From Bolinopsis microptera (taxonomy: Eukaryota; Ctenophora; Tentaculata; Lobata; Bolinopsidae), in contig NC_087082.1 in assembly GCF_026151205.1 (NCBI RefSeq), positions 3,190,001 to 3,254,000 of the forward strand: a stretch of DNA of 64,000 nt, given 5' to 3'. The position numbers and the translations under genes are program-made. Position 1 is the stretch's first letter. Every line of letters begins with the position of its first letter. The notes under the pieces were generated by a model. It ran no database searches. It worked only from the letters and a program-made list of their open reading frames with translations, and was not told the DNA's origin. This document shows positions 24,938 through 36,410 of this stretch, one piece after another.

Positions 24938-26636
24938 ATGGCTAAACAACCACCTTCGAAGAAGAAGCAGAAACCAGGAAGATAATTTTGTGCTGTGGGT
25001 AGTTGCTCGAATCGTAGTAGCTCCGAAACAAAGTAACTGATCACAGTGGAAGAGGATTTCTAAGATACAACAGACAACCCACAGATCAAGCTTTAAAGCA
25101 AAAATGGGTTTTGAGGATGAATAAAGATCTACGATCATGGCAACCTAGCTTAAAGTTAAGTACAAAAGTTTGTACTGATCACTTTTTCCTGAGTGACTTT
25201 CAAGAGGGCGATTTGGAACGATATCATGCTTGAACCAATCCTGAAACTTGCACATTGATTCGCTTGAAAGTCGATAGTGTACCAAATACAGATCGAAGGA
25301 CTGGTAGTTTCGCCAACCCCCTAGTCCAAACAATGTCAAAACGACCACCCCCTAAATAAAGACTAGTTGAAATCCAAACGGCTGGGTCAACTGATTGCAT
25401 AGATATTGAGCAGGGAATAACCAACGATTCCTGTTCCAACATTGAGCCTCAATCGTTTTGGGAGATCGATGAGCTTGACTTCTTGGAAACTGACAGCGAA
25501 GGTAACCAATCTACTGATGGAGCTGATGATTACTTTGGCACGGGTTTACATACCCGTAATGAAGATCTTAACTCTTCTTTTTCCGAAGAAGGTGATTTAG
25601 AGCTTGATGATCTTGGGCTGGATGACCTCACGGACGATAATGAGCTAGTTATTGATGAAAGCGTGGAATCATTCAAAACAAAAGCTTGTTCATGTTGGGC
25701 CATTATGAGCGTGCCCTTACTACTATCCCTATTTAAATTCTGTCCCGAATGCGGAGCCCGGTCAGTCATCAAGAGGATAAACTGTGCTGGATTTGGCATA
25801 GCGGTCAATTACAGGTGTTAGGAGTCTGGAGAAGCTCGCGTTTGAGACAGAAAAAGTTTGAGTGCAACCTTGTAGTTTCTGCTGCAGCTTTTTTGTGTGG
25901 GATTAGTTATAGTGCTTTAGAATCGTTCATGACTTGTTTATCTGTTCCATACATTACATGCTCAAGTTTCTATAAAAACAACACGACCAATCTATATCCT
26001 ATAATCGTCGACCAATGGACGTCTATGAGGACAGCTTTGCTAGAGAGTCGCAGTGGGTTGGAACACGTGTTTTTAGTCCACCACGTTTAATATAAAACCG
26101 ATTGTGTCACTTGTTTTCACCCAGGACTCGCTCACTTTACTATATTATTTTTCATGATAAATTAACCTATTCAATTTCCTATGTATTAGCCTTCTCGTTT
26201 TCACACAAATATGTAACAACGGGATTCCTGGTGAACCAAATCAACCATCTTCTACCAACGAAAGTGCCATCTGTGAATTTCTGGATCATCCTTACAGTTC
26301 TCCAAGTGAAGATAGCGAAAATGATGATGTGATCAGGAAGTTCGATTTTTCTGAATTCAGTATGGATATAGATAATAGAATTGGCTTAAGTGGTCTAATC
26401 GCACCTGAGCAAAATGAACCTATAAGTGTTTGTTTATGAAAAAAATGCCGAACGGCATTTTTTTGTTACAGGAACTTTCTCATTTTTATGAACAGGGGAC
26501 AGCCAACAGCCTAATGGACGTGGAAACTGGAAACCGTGTGGTTTTGCCGCAATGTGTTGTTGCGAAAATTCGGGAACGATATCCCGATCCTAGTGGAAAA
26601 TACGTTGGATTTAGTAATTCGATGAATAATATGTAA
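24938..26636 (+). pseudogene. Broken THAP-domain (Kolobok-like) transposase
   Basis: An ATG at 24938 starts a basic leader (MAKQPPSKKKQKPGR) ended by a stop. The next codons continue a THAP zinc finger: FCAVGSC (C-x4-C), ALKQKWVLRMNKDLRSW (about 25094-25140), VCTDHF (C-x2-H, about 25170), SDFQEGDL and RLKVDSVPN. Frameshifts and stops interrupt it. An acidic linker follows (112-codon frame, 25483-25821), then a zinc-ribbon-like FCPECG (about 25740). After a frame change comes AAAFLCGISYSALESF and SSFYKN. The ending RIRERYPDPSGKYVGF lies at 26570-26620. This order resembles the THAP-bearing transposase-like proteins of Kolobok-type elements common in cnidarian genomes. The copy is dead. I could not place its terminal repeats or a TTAA target duplication. 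Confidence 0.62.
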
Positions 26637-26639
26637 TGA

Positions 26640-28533
26640 TTTGACAGTCAGGGTAGTTTTACACATAAAATGCGTAAAATCTGTGTACAAATTAATTCCA
26701 TGTATTAAACTATCGAAGAAACACAGCCTTTGTTTTGGCCGATAAGATCAGAAACCAGCAGTTCACAAAACAAGTGAGAAAATTAGCAATGTCCAAGCCA
26801 CACTCCGCACTGTTTACATTCTTTGGTTTTGCTGTATGCTGGCACTCTATAGGAAGCGAAAACTTTAGCCGCTAATTTGAGGGTGATCTAATTGGACCCA
26901 CGCTGCGACACATAGCACAATGTTTCTGTATCACGCCCTATTACTATTTTAGCCAAAGTTGCAAAATTCGCGGTGTGCACCTTCATTTATTAAGAATCTT
27001 ATACAAAATCAAGGACTCGATAGTGCTGTACGAGTGTCGAGTAAGCATCAGAGTTTATTAATGAATGTTAGATACAAATAATAACTAAGATGAGACAGAA
27101 TAACAGTCAATAAAGCTGGCATTCGCCATACGATACAATAATATGACGTGACGATGTCATCATGTCATCATGTACGCATTATTTACATGAAACGAAACAC
27201 CGCGCAAAATATGAAATGATCTACAACCAAATCACATTCAAACTAACGGCGACTCGTAATAGCAAGTTTAGTTCTGGAAAAAATGGAAACTGGGGAGGGG
27301 GAATAAATTTGCACGGGCGTGCTTGCCAGCACTGTGATCAGTAACATCTGGACACTCCTCCATTAGACAAAGTAAAATTACAACAATTAATACTCATTAA
27401 GTACGGTAACAATGAACTAACACTCACGACTAATGAACACTCTAGGGTACGTGGCCACACATAACGTCCTCTGCATCTGACTCTGGGAGGGTGCAGATTG
27501 TTAAAATTACAACATTTGTGTTAATATTCTGATATGATAATTAATAAACTAGTAGTATCCACCATGAAATATCTTTGTACAGAACTATTATATTAAGATA
27601 TGTTAATACTGCAATTTAAAACATCAAATTTAAAATTGTATGTATTTACGTCTTCAGTTTACAAATCAGTTTACAAATCAACAAGATTTGATGAAATCAA
27701 TCTAACAAATATCATATTTTCAGGCTGTTCCGTTTCTGTGGGAGTTGGAAGTACTTCTAAATTGGGTCTGTACAGAAACAACTCTAACTCTCGACTACTG
27801 GGTTAAACTCAGTGACATCAAGGCTTACCTCTTCAAACTTAAATGTTGGCAGGTATATTTCTACATGACTGGATCTTATTCTTAAAGAAAAGAATAAAAC
27901 TGAAAATCATTATAATATATGATTCTCAGTTTTTATTTATTTTTTAAGTTTTAATTTATTCTTATCTTTAATTAAGATCCGGTCATGTAGAAATCGATAT
28001 TTGTTTCGCAATTGTTCCCATTCTCCGCGACAATTCGCGATTTTTTACCACAAAAAGCCACTGAGCTGCAATATTTTGCCACTACTCGATAGAATTAAAG
28101 ATTTAAAGTGATTTAATCCTCATTCTGTCTGATAACCATATAGCCATAATATACCATAGGACTACTTGTTCCAGAACCACGTGCCTAAGAACAACTTGTT
28201 TACTTGAAGAAAAGTGCTGCTTTATTTTACGATAACAATTATGAATTTAAAATCGAGGAAATAGCTGATAATAATAAATGACATGATGCTTTAGTTGCCC
28301 AAGACAAATTATGAACCAATCTATCGCAGTATTGCATCTACAACTTGAAAATGCAACTTGTATACAACTTGTACTTGTAGTACTAGTACAAGCTAAGGGT
28401 GAAGACAAAGTGCCGTTCGCTGGTTCCGTTCTTCGGTGCTTAGGACTTTGTTTAATGATATTTTGTACGTACTGCATCCTGTTGGGATTGTATTAGACTT
28501 CTTCAGAGTTTTGTCGGCACTACGGGTATTTGC
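26640..28533. other. Gene-free AT-rich stretch
   Basis: No gene is recognised. The only clear structure is the small foldback at 27857-27994. The 60-76-codon frames in this stretch lack protein-like features. Confidence 0.4.
27857..27994. repeat. Small foldback (MITE-like) repeat
   Basis: The left side, ATTTCTACATGACTGGATCT, is matched by the reverse complement of the right side, ATTTCTACATGACCGGATCT. Partial pairing continues through AAAGA-AAGAATAAA to the centre ATTATAATATATGATTCTCAG. The total is about 138 bp. It has the shape of a short MITE, with no coding capacity. Confidence 0.7.
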
Positions 28534-29726
28534 CTCACAGAATGGCCAAAAAAAAGGAAGGTCTCTCAAAGTCACAAAACACACTTTATTCCTGTTTTTA
28601 TCTCATAAGAAGCTAAGTTGACACTCATATTTTTCTTTCCGGGGGTTCATTTAATCTCATAACCATTTTTTCTTTGAGAAAAATTGGCCGGAAAATCTTC
28701 CTCGAAAAAAACATGCCTCACAGAATGGCCAAATCTGAATTTCTATAATTTTGTTGATGGAGATACTTTTTAAATTTCTATCACCACACGTTCTTAGAAA
28801 ACCTATTAAGGAATGGGGTAATAACCTAAAACTCACGAAAAAACTGAGCTGTGAAAAATTATTTCACAAAAAAGAAAAAATGCCTGACAAAATGGCAAAA
28901 AAAAAGAAAACGAGAAAATTTTATTTTTCTAAAACCTTTGGCTCTTGTTTCAGGCATGCTGCTGGTATTAATATGCCTTGTTAACACCCCCATATAGGTG
29001 AAATTTCTTAGAACTGAATAAAAAGGGCGTAATTTCCTACACCAAAAATGGCCATTTTGTGTGGCGTTGTTCATATTCCCTGATTTCATGATTTATAACC
29101 TTCATTCGGCTGTAAAAACACTCCATCTGGGGTGTTATTGTATAATAAATAGCTTGTGAATACTTTAGACTTATGGTTTCATTGAATAAAAGGAGTTTTA
29201 AATTTTGGCCATTTTGTGAGGCATATTTTGGCCATTTTGTGAGGCGTTTAGCCATTTTAACATTTTGTTTCTTCCTAAATTGAACAATGTTCGTTTTGTT
29301 TGATGAATACTATTCTTTAAACATCTTCTGTCATACTGGTGCCAGAAGTTCTCACCAAAATGCAAACTTAGTTCAAAAATTTGAAAACAAATTTTGTGAG
29401 GCATATTTTGGCCATTTTGTGAGGCGTGTAGCCATTTTAGCATCTTTTTCTTCCTATATTGAACAATGTTCGTTTTTTTTTGATGAATACTATTCTTTGA
29501 ACATCTTCTGTCATACTGGTGCCAGAAGTTCTCACCAAAATGTAAACTTAGTTCAAAAATTTGAAAACAAATTTTGTGAGGCATATTTTGGCCATTTCAC
29601 CACAGGAAGTGTTGCCAGAAGACTTTTGTTTCATATGGTATCCACAAAACCTACCAGTCTTTTATAAAAAATTAGTTACAAAAACATTTACAAATTTGGC
29701 CATTCTGTGAGGCTAGCCATTCTGTG
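28534..29726. mobile_element. Element bounded by CTCACAGAATGGCCA repeats
   Basis: CTCACAGAATGGCCAAA occurs at 28534 and 28714. Inverted forms (GGCCATTTTGTGAGGC, GGCCATTCTGTGAGGC) occur at about 29206, 29232, 29391, 29412, 29571 and 29698. The outer pair, 28534 and 29726, could be the ends of a non-autonomous DNA element carrying many internal copies of its own end motif. No target duplication is evident and no protein is encoded. Confidence 0.45.
29211..29590. repeat. 180-bp tandem repeat, two full units plus a partial
   Basis: ATTTTGTGAGGCATATTTTG begins at 29211, 29391 and 29571, exactly 180 bp apart. The two full units are nearly identical, including TCTTCTGTCATACTGGTGCC and TTGAAAACAAATTTTGTGAG. 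The long frames across the units on both strands follow from 180 being divisible by three and are not genes. Confidence 0.95.
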
Positions 29727-29924
29727 TAGTCTGAGACGAAACGGAATCTCGTTAGCTTTTCGTGTTAAAAGCGATTTCTCAACGGTTATCACCTCTCTAG
29801 ATGATTCTTAAAACATTTGGACTTTATTGCATTTTTGAAATAAATGCAATAAGGGCGTTTTCGGCCGCACCCTTTTTCAGGGTTTCACGGTCACTCGAAT
29901 TTTTGTATTTCAGTCCAGGAAAGT

Positions 29925-30190
29925 CTTAAAGACTATTCCGATACACCAAAATGTGCCTAATGGCCACATTTATATACAACTCATGAAGCAACATATACCT
30001 TAAAATGCTTCGTTTCGAAAATATGGCCGTAAAACGGTTTTTGGCTTGACGCAGTTCAAATTTCCGTGATTTTTGGCATTTCCGCCTAGGAAGGTCGTAG
30101 AGACTATTCTGATACACTAAAATGTACATAATGGCCACATTTATATACAACTCATGAAGCAACATATACCCTAAAAGGCTTATTTTCGGA
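29925..30190. repeat. 171-bp tandem duplication in the left foldback arm
   Basis: ATGGCCACATTTATATACAACTCATGAAGC occurs at about 29959 and 30130, 171 bp apart, with similar flanks on both sides (AGACTATTCCGATACAC against AGACTATTCTGATACAC). The right arm shows only one recognisable counterpart (about 32870-32960), so the duplication arose after the arms were formed or was lost on the right. Confidence 0.8.
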
Positions 30191-31079
30191 AATGTGGCTG
30201 AAAAACGGATTTTTGCCGAGCAAACAATGACAATATTCACAAATTAAATGGGCTATTGGACTGTTAACTAGAACGGTCTTAAAGACTCATGAGCAACATA
30301 GCATTTGTCACAAGATGTAAGATGAGTCACTTTGTGTCCAGAAAACACCTACTTTATTGGGCATCTCTCTTAATGGGCCAGGCCAGCAGCATATTAATTG
30401 TGTCTTACGAAAGGGCGATTTTTCAAAATTACGGTTTCTCTAGTAAAGGTCAATGGTTCAGTTGCTAACAGACAACAGTAAATTGTTTGGAATTGCCGAC
30501 TCATGCACATCATATACTCAAAAACGCTCACTTTAGGATTGATTAGTAAATAAGTTTAACTACTGCATGATTTGTGAAATCTCCAACAATTTTTTAATTG
30601 GCACCAATTTAGCCATAATGTAATGACCAAAATTCAACTTTCTATTTATTCATGAGTATTGCTGAAATACATGCCATGAAACTTAACCATGATATGTACT
30701 AAGAATACCGGACCTAAAATAATTCGGCACTGTTTCCGGGCCAGATTGTTGCTTGACCACTGACCAGTACTTCAGAATGACCCCATATACCTTTTTTCAG
30801 TCGCATAGATTTTCCAATCGTATGATAATGCATGTCATTGACTGGCTAGTTCTTCTATTATTACAGCAGTGAGCTGCCTCGAGATCTTATCTGGGGTATG
30901 GGCACAAATACTAGAACATTAAAACAGTAATTCTAGAACCTCAGATAAAGGTGACTTGGAAGAAAAGCATTAGCAGGGTTCGAGATTTGACTGAGGGCAT
31001 TCAGGTAACAAACCAGGTTCATATCACCAGTTGACCGTGAATTTCTTAATTTCGGGCATGCTGCCATAGTTATAAGCTT

Positions 31080-31470
31080 TTAGGATAAGGGGGGGGGTTT
31101 TTATAATAGAAGGTTTTTCGAGTGCTGATTTGGGGATTTAATTTTCACATGTGAACTTTTTTTTCCCGGTTGGGGTTTTTTAAAATGGTTTTAGAGCGGG
31201 GGGAGGGGGGGGGGCTTTTAAAGATCACAATCTGAACGATCCCCTTACTAACGGGATACACCGGGGGGGAGGGGGGGTCTCGGGCCAATAGCGGGAGTCG
31301 CCCCCCTAGATGGGCAACGTGAGGATAGCAGAGATTTGGGGGTGCTCTGCCTTTTTCCTTTAAAAATTTATAAGGTCTTGTAACCCCGGGAAAAACTGGT
31401 TATCTTATCTAAAATAAACCCTTGGTTAATCCCGGGGTGTTTCGAATTATTTGAGAATTATATGATTGAT
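31080..31470. other. Homopolymer-rich centre of the foldback
   Basis: Runs of G (up to about nine in a row) and T crowd this interval, which lies in the loop between the two arms. Composition differs sharply from both arms. It may be real low-complexity sequence or a read/consensus artefact at a hairpin. No gene is seen. Confidence 0.5.
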
Positions 31471-33138
31471 TTATAGGTACAATATTTTAAGCAAAAAAAG
31501 TTGATCTCCGGTACTGATGTTTCACTAACATGACGGGGTCTCCACGCGTCCGAACTTGATCTTAAAGTTGAATCTCAGAGCCAAAAAGAGGAACTTAAGC
31601 CTCGGTTCCTCTCTTTGAGAGTCAAAACAGGGGAAATCGGTTGTTATCATACTCAAAGATCGGATTCGTAGCCAATTGAAATACTATAAGATAAAAATCT
31701 AATGAATTCCCGTACATTTCCCGGTAAAATTATATATCAGGTCGTATTCGATTTCTGTGGCCCCAAACTCCAGGAGGTTACTAGACTTAAAGTTCAAGTT
31801 CGAGGAGGGAACACTTTGTGATTAAGCATGATCCTTGTGACAAGGCTTGGTCTAGTTGGGAATTTTCGCATGCAAGTAGGCCCAGTTGTTTCTAATAATC
31901 ACTCCTAAAATGAGGGGTTTTTAGAGTCGAATTCTCGGACCTGCCATTCGGCAAGTAATCTTAAATCTGAATTTCTATAATTATAGTTCTAAATGTTTCT
32001 AGTACTTATAGTATTAGTGTCCTAGATAAGATCTCGAGCCAGCTGTACTGTAATAACAAAAGAGCTTGCCAGTAACCTTTTACAAATAAAACGAGGGAAT
32101 TGAACACATTATTCATTTACGATGGTAAAATCTATGCGAACCAAACCACTGGAGTATTATGTAAACTGCGGCCCCAACAGATCTCAAACCATGGGGGGGA
32201 ATTACCGACCAGTATTGGTCGAGACAGCGAAATCCAATCATAATTGTAAAGTGGGGTTATGGTCAGCGGTCGAGACAACAATCTGGGCCGGAATCCAGTG
32301 CGTTATTTATTTTAGGTACCTGGTATTGTATTCTTTGGTACTTATATCATGATTTCATATAATATAAAGTTTGATGTTGAATTTAGGTCTGGCACATATT
32401 ATATTTAAAAATTTAAATTGGTGGACCCCAGGAATAAATGTTGGGAGTTTTCACGAATCATGTAGTTGTTATTTACTAATGCTCCTAATGTTGAGCGTTT
32501 TTTAGTACATGATGTGCCATGAGCCGCCAATTGCGGACCAATTCGCAGTTAGCTGCCGACCCTTTGACCTTAAGAAACCGTTAATTTTGAAAAATCGCCC
32601 CTCCCTTTTCGTAATGTCACAATATGCTGCTGGACTGGCCTTTAAGAGAGTGTATGCCCATTTAAAGTAGTTATTCTAAAAATTTTGTAGGCGTTTCTGG
32701 AACACTAAAGTGACTCTTCTTACATCTTGGTGACAAATGCTATGTTGCTCATGAGTCTTTAAGAATGTTCTAGTTTTTACAGTCCAATAGCCATTTGTGG
32801 AATTTTACATTGTTTGCGCGGTCAATAATCGTTGTTCAGGCATATTTCGAAAATTAGCCCCTTATAGGGTATATGTTGCTTCATGTGTTGTATATCAATG
32901 GGCCATTAGAGCACTTTTGGGTGTATCCGGAATAGTCTTTAAAGACTTTCATGGACTGAAAATACAATAATTCGAGAAGTGACCGGTGAAACCCTGAAAA
33001 TAGGGGGTGGCCGAAAAACGCCACTTATGGCATTTTTTTCTTAAAATGCAATAAAGTCCAAATGTTTTAAGAATCATCTATGAGAGGGATAACCGGTTGA
33101 GAAATCGCTTTGAACACGAAAAGCTATCGAGATAGCTT

Positions 33139-36100
33139 TTTGAACGGTTGGATCCGAACTAGTGGGCATTTACCGTATACCGTATAAAAACCAGCACCGT
33201 AAACCGTTTTCTTGATTAAATGCCGCTCGGAAAATTTTTTTTTCCACGCGACAACACACTACAGCACAGCACACCTCTGAGATTATTGTTTAAGCTGATA
33301 TTATTGCTAGGCGGCCTATCGGCTCCCTAATCTAACTAGTCTAACGAGCTAGTTAACGAATATATGGCATCTAACTAATGCTCTGCATATAACATAATCT
33401 TTTAGCCGCGATTTTCTTTGGTCCTTAAATGATACTTACCAATTTTGAACACTGCAAACCAAATTGACTGTGCAATTGAACCAAATACGGCAGCAATGTA
33501 TATAAATCAACGAGCAAAAATCACTTTAATTATCAATTGTCCACTGTCCAGTACGTATGAATCAGCGTACTAATCCTGGGAGTGAAGCTGCCCGCGTACA
33601 TGAACGTAGTACGGTTATAGGTGGGTCCTGGTTCCTGCTCCTTTCCTCTCATCTGGTTCCCACTCCTATTCATGAGTGTTAGTACCACCATCTCCAATCC
33701 CTAATCCACCACTGGCTCCAGGTTGTTCTCTATCCGTGGGAGGCCTGGAAGGTATTGTGTGTTATGTTTTGGTATTTTAGCGTTTAGTTCCTTTTTAGTT
33801 TTTTACCTTTTGGATTTGTTGGGATAAGATGTCGTTATTTTGGTGTTTGGGGAAACACTGCTAAAATATTTCTGCTTTATTTCAATTCTAAAGTGTTCCG
33901 AGACAAATTGATATTTGTTGTTTGTTTATATCAGCGTGCAAACAATAACATTTCCTTCACAGCCGATGGTGTGCATGAAGTTTACCCATAATTATCATAG
34001 CCCTCCTTCCAGGAATTCTCTATCGACTGAAAAGCTGAATGTTCGGAGAGGGGGAGGTAACAGCACACTTTACATGAACTCAACAACTAGACCGAGTTTT
34101 GTGAACAGGTTTTAAGCTGCGGACATTGCTCGGCTGACGTCGTTATTCTGATTTGTACTGGGTCGCTGTGGGAGATATCTCCCGCAGGTTCGTGGAACTG
34201 TAAAATTTGTTTTTTAATCTACTTTGTCTATGAGATAGTGATCGGCAGAAGCCATCTTGATTAACCCTAACGTTGTTTTTATTCAATTCACTACACAGAG
34301 GTAACTAATTTCCCCCTCGATACTCGCTACTGCCCTCACCGCAGTCTCACTAACACACCTTTTATTTCAGCGGTTAATTTCCTGACGGACGGTGCTAGAC
34401 TAGAGGGACGAACGTACAAGCTTATGCCTTCAACCTAACAATGTGGTTGAGTGGACGATACTCCGGGTCCTGAGGTCTACCATGCTCAGAAGAATAGTGT
34501 TTGGGGTGTCGGAGTCGCGGTACTGAACGAGGGTGATGCCGCGTGGGGTGGTGGTGCCTGGGATATGATATAACAACATACATGTTTTTTAATAACTGTC
34601 AACAATATCTTGTTGAGAACAACTATTATGACACTATTGAAGACATAATGATTGTTTTTGCGTTATTATCGCCAATATCCAATAGATTTGTTGTTATATA
34701 TAATATGTAAATTTGCTTTTATTTTTTAGTTGAAAAAAAGATTCCCTACTGAACCCTTTAATATCTTTCAGAGCTGAATTTTGGCAATCTTACGTTAACA
34801 GAAAGGCACTGTTAAAAGTGGTTTAAAAATTGTAATACATCTACAAAATCAACGGCAGCGGTCTCATTACCGACCTTCATATGGGCCAGAGAATCGGTTT
34901 GTAAAAATACTTAGCAGCGACTCTGCTTAAATTATCATTATATTTCTGTGGTTATTATGGATATTTAAGAACTTATAAGTTGTTATAGTTTCATTATTAG
35001 TGTCGTTCTTTCATTATTCAAGGATATATGAAATAATTTTTCAAAATGCCCAAAAAAAATATATCACGAAATGAATAGTTTTGTCCCCCTATTGAAAGAT
35101 TGGGGGAAAGTTTATGATAAAATTATTGATTAGATTATCATTAAATAATAAAATTACTATGTAACAATGTATTAGATTATTATTAGTTATTCAGAATATT
35201 TACAATAGGCATAGAGACGCACCATGCCAACTGTGATAATCTCCGAGCATTAGCATTAGTGTGTGTAGACTGCCTACTACGGCAGGATCACGATATGATT
35301 AGTAGTCATCTTCATCCAGGAAGTGACTCCCGTAGTCTTGTATCCAAACCCAGTCGGTAGTGTCGATCCCCCAGGAACTAAAAAAATGTCGACCTCTCGC
35401 TACAGCAATTATGCGGTCGTTTTCATCAGAAAAGGGTGTGATATAAGAATGTACCGTTATCCTTTTTTTGTTCAAACACGATCTCGATTCGCGAGCCAAG
35501 TGGTGTTTAAGTAAGTGTTGTTATCAGGAATAAATCAAAACTTTGTTTCAAGGTTGCTTGCTGTTACTATTCAAGTCTTTGTGTAGGGATCCAGATAAAG
35601 GTGATACTAGGCTGAATTGTCCGATATTGGGACGGCTACTAATGGAGTATTAACCAGAATTCTAATTTTGTACCCAACAATACCTTTTTTAACAAGGGGT
35701 AAATAAATTGAAACATTTCATGAGAATCTTGCGAAACTCAATAGCATCTGGATGCTATAATAGAATGCTTATTCATATAGAATGTGGCCCCCCACTTCGT
35801 TATCTATTTCATTTATGAAGCTTTAAAGCGCTGCTATGTATGAGATCTAGTAGTGTCACTAGCAAGTGTCAGAGAGTCTCTGCCAATGTATCTAACAAAT
35901 CCTTATCTTCAGTTCCTATGAGTGATAATCAAAAAAGTTCATTCTACGTCTTCTCTGATAGGATAGTTTTAGCAGTCAATATTCAGATGATTGCTAGTTA
36001 TGGTATTATCGGCCTTTACATATCTTGTAGTCTTGTCTTCTTCAATTCGCTCCCACGGTTAGTGTTATCTTTGATGATTCTTTATGAAAATTGCCAACCT

Positions 36101-36410
36101 ACACCATACTCCACCATGTTATCAATTGTAGATGTGATGAGTGATTCACTTGAACGATTTTTTGCATGTAGTATTCATTCGAAGATTTTATACAACAGTT
36201 ACCTCGCCGCCGGAAACTCTTTACAGAAGTTTAATTTCCCCTCGATTAACGTTGGATGACTCACACAATGGAATCATCCTTCCCAGAGATGCCGTGTCCG
36301 AATCTGATAATGAGTCTCGTGTCTAGTACAGTGATGTTCGGCCCCAGGTAATTTCAACTTTTACCGGCTATTTCACTTTGCACTTTCCCTGTTGTTTCAC
36401 TTTCACTTAC
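33139..36410. other. Gene-free stretch left of the satellite locus
   Basis: No supported gene. Two overlapping 60-67-codon frames on opposite strands at 35299-35514 and a 139-codon plus-strand frame at 35840-36259 are the longest. None shows motifs, codon bias or splice signals that I trust. Confidence 0.35.

Larger units (their letters stand above)
29748..33138. mobile_element. Foldback element with arms of about 1.2 kb
   Basis: The left arm (about 29748-30975) is matched in reverse by the right arm (about 31955-33138). Matching landmarks, outside to inside: AGCTTTTCGTGTT-AAAGCGATTTCTCAAC; GATGATTCTTAAAACATTTGGACTTTATTGCAT; GGGTTTCAC; GTCTTAAAGACTATTCCG; AAGCAACATATACC; ATGAGCAACATAGCATTTGTCAC; AGCAGCATATT; CTCGAGATCTTATCT. 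The arms are diverged, and each carries its own small insertions. The roughly 1-kb middle has no convincing gene. This is the architecture of a foldback or a long-TIR non-autonomous DNA transposon; the superfamily is unknown. Confidence 0.8.

Noticed and set aside
29198-29667. 126-128-codon frames on both strands with internal duplication
   Set aside because: They span the exact 180-bp tandem units; period divisible by three explains the open frames.
35840-36326. 139-codon and 61-codon plus-strand frames
   Set aside because: No motif, no splice signals and unremarkable composition; not enough to call a gene.
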